A stretch of 64,000 bases of DNA from contig OY997592.1 of assembly GCA_963921825.1 (NCBI GenBank), positions 52,162,336 through 52,226,335 of the forward strand. Direction: 5' to 3'. The position numbers and the translations under genes are program-made. The number at the start of each line of letters is the position of its first letter. Positions within the stretch are counted from its first letter, which is position 1. The stretch comes from Erodium maritimum. Its lineage: Eukaryota > Streptophyta > Magnoliopsida > Geraniales > Geraniaceae. Of this stretch, positions 12,108 through 21,832 are shown in pieces. The notes beneath the pieces were generated by a model. It searched no databases. It had not been told where the DNA came from and saw nothing but the letters and a program-made list of their open reading frames with translations.

Positions 12108-14405
12108 TGCTTGCTTCCGTGCTCTGTATGATGTGTTGGTGATCCATGTAATGTCACTCTGTGGGGTATGATGAATCGTGACGTCTTCTAGAATGTAGTT
12201 GGGATATAACATTCTAGGGATGTACCTTATCGGTTTTGTGAATATGTATATGTCATCAGCCAGCCAAATGAGTCACTTTTTCCTGACTTGTGTCGTCTTG
12301 GTGGGTGCTGAGAGCTGCATCTCCATTGGAATTGCAATGGTTTTACTCCATCACGTTTACAGTTCACTTGATTGGTAACTTAATATTCTTTCTTCAGAAG
12401 TGTATTTTTTTGGCGTCAGTTGCAAGACCTGGTTGAAGATTTGGGAGGGCAATGTTTTGCTTATTGTACCGTTACCGTGTGTTCCAAGTAATTCTATAAA
12501 TATGAAACTATGGTAACCTGTATTTTTCTGAAATTCAATTCAGTTTAACCATGTAATTTTCACCAATGATGATGGACCTATAACTCATGAACGTGACATG
12601 GTCGAGATTCATCCACCAGACATGGGTCCTTGTCGCTTTCGAGATAAAGACAACTATAAATCATATCATGTGTATAGTGTGAGCAAAGTCTCGAGGAACT
12701 TATGGAACAGATGCAAAAAAAGCCTTTCCAATGTGACCGCACAGCTACAAGAGAATGGCTTATGAGAGTTGATGTTGTTCCTTTACCACCCATCGGTACA
12801 TAACCGGTCAGAATAAGTCAATCTTGTTTTTACATCTTATCTAAAATTGATTAAATTCAAACGAAAGTGATTGGTTCAGATTATGACAATTTGATTTTGT
12901 TATCAAATCAAGCAGATTAGCTTTTTTCGATGTGGCTTGCTAGTTGTAAGAAAAGGAAAGATGATCAGGATAGGTCAATTTAATTTTGCTATCAAATTTA
13001 AAAAGAAGAAGAATTGATTGGGTTCGAATACTGCAATTTGATATTGTTACTAGATCCGTAAATATAAAATAAAATCAGTTGGGTTTGCCAATGTTAATTT
13101 TGATCGATCAAAAGATACGTGTTCTTTTTTTTTTATTCTAACAAGTTGTTATCCACACAAAAACAAGTGTATAATAAAATATAAAGATACTTATAAAATC
13201 TTACGATGAACAATACGTATTTCATGAATATTTCTAGTGCGTTATTTTTTTTCTTGTAAAAAGCGAGAAAACTAACAAAAAAAATAGGGATGTTGGAGCA
13301 TGTGCGAGCCACTTGCAGTTTTAATATTTTTTTTTAAAAAGCTTAGAAAATTTTAATATTCGAAAAAATATATAAATATACAACTTTATTTTTGGAAAAA
13401 TATATTTAAAAAAAATCAGATTTTAATTTTAGAAAAGTATGTAAGTAAATTTTATTTTGAAAAATATAAATATAAATTTTCTTTATCAAATTTTAAATTT
13501 AGAATATTCATAAATCTTAAAAAAAACACATTCTGATTTTTGTGCTATTATAATTTTATGTACATACGAAATTTTTTTGTTGTGGAAAATCAGATTAATT
13601 TTTATTTATAAGATATAAAAATAAAATTAAAAAAGTAGATTACATCAGGTTTTAATTAATAAAAAATATGAGAAATAAACATTATAGTGTTAGATTTATA
13701 TATTTTATAAAATTAAAATCTCATAAAGAAAAATGAAAATAATTTTTCGAAAAGATTTATATCTAAAAATATAATCTAAACTTAAATTCTGAAATAATAC
13801 CAACAAAATATGATTTTTCAAAGAATATATATAGTTTAAAAATACAAATGGCCAAAATCCCAGTTAGTTTTCACACCTTTTCTGGATAGAAAATAATCAC
13901 CCTTAATATTTGCAACAAAAAATAGTACACTAAAAATATTTGTAAAACGTGCATAGTTCATTAGAAAATTTTGTAATTATCCTTCAAAAAAAATATAAAA
14001 ATCAATTACATTATAAATTGCCCACACAACAATGAGTTACAATATAAACTATTTACGAATGAATCGTCTGCACGAAAACCTGTTATTTTATATCGTTGAT
14101 ATGGCAACCGACTACTTACAAACTGCTCATGTCGCATCATGATACAAGACAAATGAAAATATAGGCTTATATCACATCATATGTAATGCCGATGGAGACG
14201 GAGGCAATGATATATCTATTGAAGCAATACTAATACGTCTCATATTCATTATTTTTTTATTGTAACGCCAAATGAATTTCATAAATAAAAGTGCTGGAGA
14301 AACTATTCAACTCTTCACTTAATCTTGTTGTCGAAAAAATCTTGGCAATGGTTCGTGGTAGATGTTGTCACGTCTACCTTACTGTTCAGTTGAGATATAA
14401 ACTTT
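12108..14405. other. GCP6 downstream region and A+T-rich intergenic DNA
   Basis: The first 400 bp after the GCP6 stop should include its 3' UTR. From about 13000 to 14300 the sequence is extremely A+T-rich with only short ORFs. I see no gene, RNA gene or bounded transposon here. Confidence 0.5.
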
Positions 14406-14406
14406 T

Positions 14407-15960
14407 TTTGTTTCTGTTTTGTACTATGGTGTGTTTTTGTATTGGGAATGCAAATTTATATTGAAACCACTTTGAGGATAATGAGGTGTACAATGTCTAG
14501 CTACAAACAACAAAATCCCAAAGTTAGATGGAACCAACTGTAAGGGCACAAAACTATGAAGCAACAGCTCGGAGCATAACATTGAAGGTACCTCAGAAGG
14601 CAACCTGGAGGATGCCATAGAAGGCACCTCAAACCACAACAATAGAGATAAAACCAACAAATGGACAAACAAAGAACACCTAGGGTAGGAGCAAATTTTA
14701 GGCCTAACTACCACATATAACAACCATGAAGAACAGAAAAATAGGGTCTAATACCGGAATATTACCAGCATGAAGCATAATTGAATCAGGAAATAAAACC
14801 AGTAATACTGGTCGACTTCTCAATACTCAACTACATTTCCACCCGCATCTATTGCAGCCTTGGTATTGCCGAGAGTATCGAGCCTTTCTTCAAAAACCAG
14901 GAGACAAAATGGAACACTGCTTAGTCTTCACGAAGAGGACACAACCCAGGCAAGCACCACAAATCGACTCAAAGGAGGAGTCAACACTATTTACCCCAAA
15001 ATCTGTCATCGGAAGATCGGAAGGGGTGGAAATGTCGAGCTCGAAGAACACCCATAAGGCTGGAACAGGAAGACCCAAAACCAAACAACTCCACAACACA
15101 CCCGCAACTCAGGAGCCTCACACTGCTCGGTTAACTAAATTAACCCGCCGACAGCCTACACTCGCCGGTGATCCAAAAAGGAGAGTAAGTCGTATCCGAC
15201 TCAAAATCTCCACCGATTAAGAAAATGAGCTGGAATACTCCTAAACGAGAAAAGAGAATATAAGGGTAAGAGTGGAGAGGGAGATGATAGTAAAAAAAAC
15301 ATATCTAAGACATGAATCTCCATATCCGAGATCCTACCCACATTTCACTAAGAACAGAACACACTAGGCAAACAAAAGACAGACGAGAGGGGAAAGGACC
15401 CTAGCACCCCTTGGCCATGCACCTCCACTCTAACTTTGGCGACAGGAGCAACCAACCACCATACATTCCTTCTCCACGAAATGGACAAAAATATCTCAGC
15501 GAGGACAAGTTAGGCGAATCACCACCCAATCCCGGTTGAAGCATCTCGTCACTGGCCAACACCAGAAGAAGGCGGTGAGACCCCCAAAATCCGACACCTC
15601 CGAGGAGAGCTTCTAAAGCAGAATGAAGAGCCACCACAACACGATCATATCTGACCAGAAAGAGTTGAGAGTTAAAATATGGAGAGACTAGATCTAGAAC
15701 TCGAAGATCCCATGCTCCGAGCGAATACAGTGATGGGAAAAAACTTTCGGAACAACCACCACCACGCATATCTACCCACAAACGCGTAGATCTAGACCAC
15801 CTTAATCGCCGGAAACAAAGAAGAATGAAGAAAGGCCAACGAGAACTAATTGAAGAAAATAGGGAAAGAAGAGGGGAAAAGGGAGGTGGAGGCGGAGGTC
15901 TCCATCGACAATAACCATGGTCGTCGACGGTGAGAACGGGGAAGAAGGAGTAAGCGTTAT
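14407..15960 (-). mobile_element. LINE-like, mostly non-coding element, minus strand
   Basis: Read on the minus strand, the unit ends at about 14407 with an A-rich tail preceded by tttgcattcccaatacaaaa, as plant LINE-related 3' ends do. Its 5' part near 15800-15960 is C+T-rich and GGCGA-containing, like a plant LINE leader. Open frames (100-126 codons) are not recognisable proteins. It resembles the units at 34997-36150 and 57660-60290 in composition and layout. Boundaries are approximate. Confidence 0.5.
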
Positions 15961-15999
15961 GGACAATTTATATTGCATTAAGTTATTATGTGGATATAA

Positions 16000-16830
16000 A
16001 ATTTATTTTAATGATTGGTTCCATGAACAATTTATACCGTATTCAATCGTCATATATTATAGAGAACAAAAGGTTTGTTGCTCAATATGATGTCACTTGG
16101 AAAGAACTGTGCATTTCCAAAAGAACTAGTGGGAGTATGAACCGTACGATAAGATCCAAGGCAATTCAAAAGTTATAGAATAACATTGTAATTGTATGAA
16201 ATTGTGAGATAATCATCAAGACAATGAGGTAACTCGCAATGTTCCATAAGATCAAAATTTTAATGGGACAATTTAGACCCATATCCGATGAGAGTTTCTC
16301 ACTTTCGAGATTAATTACTTAGACTGAATTATAGTAAGACACGTCCTATGAAAAGCCAGACTCTACCAACTGGATAAGAGCTATGAAGGATATTCAATCC
16401 ACACATAACAATCAAGTAAGGACTTAGATTGATCCAATAGATGGTTGAAGAATCATAAAGTGAAAATGGTCGTTCGAGCTAAAACTCCATGCATGGATTG
16501 AAACTCACATACCTACACTACACAATTTTCAAACGCTTTGAGAGTTCTGTACATGATATGCCAAAAGCTATATATACATAATAATCCAAGCAAGACAAAA
16601 TGGATAAAGATGACATCCATAGGATGAATTAAGGTATGGTGATTTTTCACCAGTAACCATAATTTAATCTGTAACAAATGTTCTAGTCTTAATTTTATAT
16701 TAAAACTGACAATTGGATGTCAAGACAATGTTTCTTAACCAAAATTTCCATTCGATGGACATGTATGTGATATACGACACAAAGGTATGCATGATTGTAG
16801 GATCCATTCATGGATTGAAACTCACATACA
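16000..16830 (+). pseudogene. Possible heavily decayed copia polyprotein fragment
   Basis: Around 16713-16780 the frame reads DVKTMFLN then, further on, MDMYV, resembling the copia reverse-transcriptase motif DVKTAFLNG...EEVYM. The sequence atggattgaaactcacatac recurs at about 16492 and 16812, suggesting internal duplication. Many stops interrupt every frame. This is a weak identification based on one short motif; no LTRs could be tied to it. Confidence 0.3.
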
Positions 16831-17409
16831 TACACCAAACATTATGGTTCTACATGAGAGTATCTAGTCCAGTTGTGCACCATCACTTTTCAAGTTCCGA
16901 GCGGGCCAGACCCTTGTTTCCAATCTCCAAAAGTTGTCGGCATATCCGGCCGCTACCACAACTACATTCGGGAGACATAAATTTTAATTCCAATGATCGG
17001 TATCGTATGTTTTTAGTCCCACGGTGTTTTGACTTTATGGTGATATTAGTTTCCAGTTTACCTTTGGTTTGTGGACTCTACTTTGTAGTCATTTATCGTT
17101 CAGTGCTTTCGGGCGTTTATCTATAAATTCTCTTCTTACAATAAAAATTCTTATTTTATTTTTTATAATTATAAACTATTGTAGAATGTGTGAACTAAAT
17201 CCATCAAAATTAAAAATAGTTTTATTAGGGTTAAAAACGATTCAAACTTATGCTCAAAGGTCGCTTATATTTACATACTGTAAAGGACCTTTCATTGCAT
17301 GCCTTACCAGTAAATTATTACTTAATATAAAAAATGACAAAATTTGTTTAAGATAACGGTTTTGGACGGAAAAAAGTCATGTGCGGTGCACATAACCTTT
17401 TTTTTTAAA

Positions 17410-17802
17410 GGGATAACTCCGAATCCAAACGGTGTGGGAAATGTGTATTTCACGTCCTAACTGTGACTCACCTTTTGTTACATGTCCTATACCAAAGGTC
17501 ACTTTTTGTCACATGTCCTATACAAAAGGTGGTTTTTTTGGACAAAACATGAAAAATGACAAAAAAAAAGTGTTTTTTTGGTAAATTTATACCACCTACC
17601 TCTTGTAGTGCACTGATAAATGCAAATTATACAAAAATTAAGAGGAAAAACCATCGAATGTGAACGTTATACCCCTTTTTGGTGTCATTTTTCATGTTTT
17701 GTAAAATGACACCACCTTTGGTATAGGACGTGTGACAAAAGGTTAGTCACAGTTAGGACGTGAAATACACCTTTCCCATATCGTTTGGATTCGGAGTTAT
17801 CG
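17410..17802. mobile_element. Long-TIR MITE, about 393 bp
   Basis: The left end gggataactccgaatccaaa and the right end tttggattcggagttatcg are inverted copies, and the match extends over more than 100 bp (both arms include tgtatttcacgtcctaactg). Flanks are ttttttaaa and ctttttgaaa, an imperfect candidate target duplication. A diverged copy of the surrounding repeat without this insert lies near 24780-24870. No ORF. Confidence 0.75.
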
Positions 17803-18399
17803 CTTTTTGAAATACCTAATCTACCATTCCCTTTCTTCTACAAACCTTACCTTTATCTACCTTGGTGGACATGCCCTTTTTTCTTCAAAAAAAATCCATT
17901 TCCTTGAGGTAAGCTTCTCGTATTGCTATTAAAAAAATTTGAGCTCTCTTAGACAAAAGGAGAGGATTGATACGACGATTCAACGAGGAAGATCAGACTT
18001 CGTGAGCCCCTATCCAGAGGGGTTACAAACATGACCAAGATCTTTTAATATGGAGTTTCCTATGCAATCAGATGGACGGTTGTTATGGAAACGATTGTGC
18101 GATGCAGAGAATCAATGCATCAATGTGGTTCGCGTTTTGGTCCTCGCCGATAGGCAGTCCTTATGTGTCAATACCCACTTCTTGTTTTAATGCTTTGATG
18201 AATGTTGGGGGTAAATGTGTTGGTTTTAGTTATTGGTCACTTTTGAATCAGTAGAATTATGTCAATGTATTAGCTCAGCTTGTTTTGATGAAAATTTCAA
18301 TTTCGGGATACTTCACTGTGCTATGTTGTGCCTGATGCTAAAATTTTCAAAGTTAATAATTTTTTTTGAAATACCGAATCTACCATTTTTTTTCCACAT
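17803..18399. other. Unassigned intergenic segment
   Basis: Contains two copies of a gaaatacc(t/g)aatctaccatt motif (about 17810 and 18369) that also occurs, diverged, near 24844. These are repeat family remnants; ORFs of 60-67 codons are unrecognisable. Confidence 0.3.
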
Positions 18400-18620
18400 T
18401 TCAAATGAGTCAACACAAATAAATATCAATAGATAAATGTGTTGTATATTGAATGATGAATAGTATAATATACGGAGGTCTTTATACAGTTTCTTATAGA
18501 TTAGTATTAATCTAATACATAGTCATCTATTAGTACATGATAGTGATAAATATGCTAAGATGATAACTATACTATGATGATAAAGATAAGTATGTTAAGA
18601 TAATAATATAGTTGATACAT
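18400..18620 (-). repeat. Copia-type LTR remnant (3' LTR in minus orientation)
   Basis: Positions 18400-18495 share about 90 bp with 21158-21250 (including agttgtatattgaatgatga and the tttatatagtttctta block). The segment ends gttgataca at about 18618, followed by tccccacaagctg. On the minus strand this is a purine-rich tract (cagcttgtgggga) directly before TGTATCAAC, the arrangement of a copia polypurine tract and LTR start. The left part of this LTR is not detectable. Confidence 0.5.
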
Positions 18621-19063
18621 CCCCACAAGCTGAAGCCAGAGTAGGGATGACAATAATACCCAGGCCCAACGGGACCCAACCTGTTTGACCCGAAAAAATC
18701 GGGCCAGACCCGACCCATTGTACAAACAGATCGGGTACGGGTAGTTTGATCGGGCTTTTAACTGGGCTCGGGATTGGTACTACCCAGCCCAGACCCGACC
18801 CAATAGGTAACTAAATAAAAAAACTAAATTTATTTGTTAAGTTTTACGTTCCTACCCTACATATACAGTGAAAAATCAATTGGCTATTTATTTGTTAATT
18901 TTTACAGGTTTATAGTTATTTTATATATATACATATACACGCAGGTTTGCTGTTACATGTATTATATATAGTTGTACAAGAGCAGACAAAAGAGAAGTTT
19001 AATTTTCTTATTTTTATACGTAGTTGAAAGAGTAAATTAAGTTACACGTCACACATGTTTGGT

Positions 19064-19075
<12 letters not shown>

Positions 19076-19103
<28 letters not shown>
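19076..19103. repeat. (TA)n microsatellite
   Basis: About 14 TA units immediately left of the nested inverted-repeat element; it blurs that element's target duplication. Confidence 0.9.
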
Positions 19104-19107
<4 letters not shown>

Positions 19108-19472
19108 TGGTATCAAATACAAACCACCCCTTATTGTGCAAACTACGAACTCACCAGGTGCTGACACGTGGGCGCGCGCGCTGCTGGTGCGCGTGCGCAG
19201 TGCTGACACGTGGCGCGCATAATGCTAATAGTTTGGGCGCACAGTGCTAATAGTTTGGTACTGTGCTAAACTATTAGCACTGTGCGCGCCAAACTATTAA
19301 CACCGTGCGCGCGCGTGGTCAACACGCTCACGCGCGCGGGCAGAGGCGCGCGCGAATCTGCCACGTGTCAGCATCGCGCGCGCTCTGCTGACGTCACTTT
19401 GACCGCATCCTGTAGCTTAGATTGGTTCGTAGTTTGCACAATAAGGATGATTTTTACTGGATAGCTACCCTA
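19102..19472. mobile_element. G+C-rich inverted-repeat MITE with G-box motifs, inside the hAT element
   Basis: The left end tagggttggtatcaaatac and the inverted right end give terminal repeats of about 50 bp; both arms contain cttattgtgcaaactacgaa or its complement. The core is extremely GC-rich (gcgcgcgc runs), in sharp contrast with the A+T-rich host. It contains three ACACGTGG-type G-box/ABRE-like cores: gctgacacgtgggcgc (about 19160), gctgacacgtggcgcgc (about 19201) and ccacgtgtcagc (about 19361). Confidence 0.8.
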
Positions 19473-20254
19473 TATGTAATTACATGAATATAATCATCAA
19501 TATATACAAATTATGGTGTTTTATACATATAAAGTATAATTACATGAATAAACTGTATAAAACATGTCATGTTAGTCGTATATTTTATTGTTTTTCTATA
19601 TATGAATACTTATTTGTTGTATGGTTACTTTATTTCCGAATTTATTGAATATGGATTTTCAATCCAATTTTATTTATACTCCCGTGGTTGTGAGTAATAA
19701 TGAACCCTTGAATGGGGATCAAGTGGTTAACTTACCGATTCATAAAAATGAAGATGTTGTCCCTAGCACAAATTTGGAGCCGCTTTGATGTTACTTGTTT
19801 TACCTATCCGAGATGATAAGATTATATGTTTCATATAAATATATGAAACTTTTACGCATCATATATACATGATTTATCAATATAAATTGAGTAGTGAAAT
19901 AAAATTATGGTGTCACGGGCGGGTAGGGTAATACCTGACCCGGTCGGGCCACAAGCGGGCCGGGTAGCAAACGGGCCATATCGGGTCTCGGACAGGCTCG
20001 GGCCACAGGTAGGGAAATCGGGCCGGGTACGGGTATCACAAAACTCGGCCAAACCCGGCCCATTGCCATCCCTGAGCCAGAGATAATAGGCGAAGTTTGG
20101 ATCTGAATTGATCAAATAGATAGCGATGGAGGGGCATACTAAGAATGGAATCAATGTGGTTCGTTGAGGATAACGACGACATAGTGAGAAGCTTGCGTAA
20201 GGCGGTAGTTTTAAGCTTCCTATTATTAGACGTGAAACCAAATTAAGCACTGAA

Positions 20255-20500
20255 TAATAGTAGCTCGATGTGGAGTTTGAGCTTTTTATTCTGAGATATA
20301 GAACGAAATATGCGCCAGATAATAATAGTTTGGTATGGAGTTTGAGCTTCCTATTCTAAGATATAGAACGAAAATATGCACCGAATAATAATAGCTCAAT
20401 GTGGAGTTTGAGCTTCTTGTTCTGAGATATAGATCGCGCCACATATAGTAGCTCAATGTGGAGTTTGAGCTTCTTGTTATGAGATATATAATGAAAATGC
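20255..20500. repeat. Tandem repeat, about 60-66 bp unit, four copies
   Basis: Four head-to-tail copies of a unit containing tggagtttgagcttcttgtt followed by gagatatagaacgaaa. The last copies are shortened. It lies just inside the primer-binding site of the copia remnant, so it belongs to the element's 5' leader region (minus orientation). Confidence 0.85.
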
Positions 20501-20710
20501 ACTTTTTAGTGCTTGTCAGGCTTCACACGATGTGGCTTTGCTGATATGTGTGAGAAGGTAATCTCGGGTAGAGAGACAGAATCCATGAAAATAAATAAAT
20601 CTAGATTAAAAAGAGCGGAAGGAAAAAAATAACCTATACTATTGATTACCTTGCCCACCCATTAGATACATAAGCTAATAAGCGTGCAAAATTAATTATG
20701 AAATCAACAA

Positions 20711-20723
20711 GGCTCTGATACCA
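20711..20723 (-). other. Copia primer-binding site (initiator-Met tRNA)
   Basis: On the minus strand this reads tggtatcagagcc, complementary to the 3' end of plant initiator methionine tRNA. It directly follows an LTR end reading ...aattcaca on the same strand. It fixes the orientation of the copia remnant at 18.4-21.25 kb. Confidence 0.8.
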
Positions 20724-21250
20724 TGTGAATTTTGTTTTGGAATGAGCCACTTATATCGGTCGGGCTTCCACAACTAAAAGCTTATCCTTATTAGTTGGTT
20801 GTTGCCCAAGCCTTTGTAAGTATCTTTTTATTCTTATATTTAATCGATGTGCGTTCAATTAATACTTCAACACTCCCTCTCACGTGGTTCACTCGATGTG
20901 GGTTCAATTACCTTGTTGATCCTTCCAGTATTCATATGCTTGTCACAAAGATTAAGCCATGCATATGTAAGTACGAATCAATTCAGTCTGCAATTGTGAA
21001 TGACTCATTAAATCAGATATTATTTGTTTAATGGTATCTGCTACTTGGATAACCGTAGTAGACCTAGAGCTAATACGTGCAACAATCCTCGACTTCTGGG
21101 AGGGACATATTTAATATATAAAAGGTCGACGTGGGATTTGCTCGTTGCTTTGGTACTAAGTTAACACAAGTAAATAAATAGATGAGTTGTATATTGAATG
21201 ATGAATAATATTATGTCCGAAGGTCTTTATATAGTTTCTTAGAGATCACA
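20724..21250 (-). repeat. Truncated copia-type LTR containing an 18S rRNA fragment
   Basis: Starts on the + strand as tgtgaattttg right next to the primer-binding site. Its last 90 bp (21158-21250) are shared with the remnant at 18400-18495. It breaks off at about 21250, where an unrelated dispersed repeat begins. Positions 20909-21153 match the start of 18S rRNA. Confidence 0.55.
20909..21153 (+). pseudogene. 5' fragment of 18S rRNA (about 245 nt), diverged
   Basis: Starts taccttgttgatccttccag, which corresponds to the first bases of mature plant 18S rRNA (tacctggttgatcctgccag). It follows 18S order through ttcatatgcttgtc, agattaagccatgcat, gactcattaaatcag, ggataaccgtagta, agctaatacgtgcaaca, and aaaggtcgacgtgggat, then stops in the ctcgttgcttt region. 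Several substitutions and small indels show it is not a functional rDNA copy. The left junction coincides with the mature 18S 5' end. It is embedded in LTR-like sequence. Confidence 0.9.
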
Positions 21251-21254
21251 TGAA

Positions 21255-21832
21255 TCTATGCTCGCTAGTTTTTGACCCCACAAAAACGAAATCAGATAAA
21301 ATAAAAAGACCTACTTGATTAGCCTGATCCAGAATCGTGAGAGTGGTCGAAGAGGGTGTGTTGATGCAGGCCAGAGAGATGGACGCACCAGTGGCGGCTT
21401 CAGAGATGGCGGGGGTTGCTCAGGAGAGACGAGCCAATATAGTTTGCTCTAGTGCAAACTCAATCTATAGTATGTATAGAAGAAGGGGGTGCATCAAGTC
21501 TATACGATTGTCACTTGCATCCGTGAAGGCCAAAGAGGTGGAGACATCGATGGAGGCCACAGAGGTAGCGGGGGCTGCTCGGAGATGGGGATCGATTGTG
21601 GACTCAACGATGGGGAGGAGCGAGACGCTGAAAGTGGGTTACTCGACTACGGCGAGGCGTGACGTAAAGGCGTAGCAGGGGAGGCAACCACTTGGAGAAA
21701 CACAATGGCTGTGGAGAGCGGTGGTAGTGAGGGAGGCGTGGGAGAGAGGTCGGCTAGGGTTCGCTTCGACTTTCTCTCACGCCAAGCCTTTAAAGGAAGC
21801 ATGATCTCAAAAGAGGGAGACTTCATCAGAGG
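21255..21832 (-). repeat. Dispersed repeat with minus-strand coding remnants (copy A, left part)
   Basis: On the minus strand the frame reads FILSDFVFVGSKTS, matching FLFTDFVFAGSKTS of copy C (61577-62570). It is followed upstream by a Ser/Pro-rich stretch that on the + strand appears as gagatggacgcaccagtggc, a phrase recurring in copies B and C. The repeat is interrupted at 21833 by a solo LTR and resumes at 24440. Function unknown; probably a non-autonomous LINE-like unit carrying a gene fragment. Confidence 0.5.

Larger units (their letters stand above)
18642..20074. mobile_element. Non-autonomous hAT element, 1.43 kb
   Basis: Ends tagggatgacaat and attgccatccctg are inverted copies of the familiar plant hAT terminus. 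Subterminal regions on both sides are packed with GGGTCGGG/CCCGACCC words. An exact 8-bp target duplication, agccagag, lies at 18634-18641 and 20075-20082, the length expected for hAT. It sits inside the copia remnant, joining ...aagctgaagccagag to ataatagg. A second inverted-repeat element (19102-19472) and a TA microsatellite lie inside it. Only a 45-codon ORF (19651-19788, beginning MDFQSNFIYTPVV) remains of possible coding sequence. Confidence 0.9.

Noticed and set aside
19059..19464. Arg/Ala-rich frames in the GC-rich MITE
   Set aside because: Caused by gcgcgc composition and the TA repeat; not coding.
20711..20723. tRNA-like match (initiator Met 3' end)
   Set aside because: Only the 13-nt primer-binding complement is present; there is no tRNA cloverleaf around it.
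21337..21675. 112-codon + frame with MDAPVAASEMAG
   Set aside because: The phrase recurs in copies B and C, but in each the better coding signal (with splice acceptor) is on the minus strand; the + frame is not conserved downstream.
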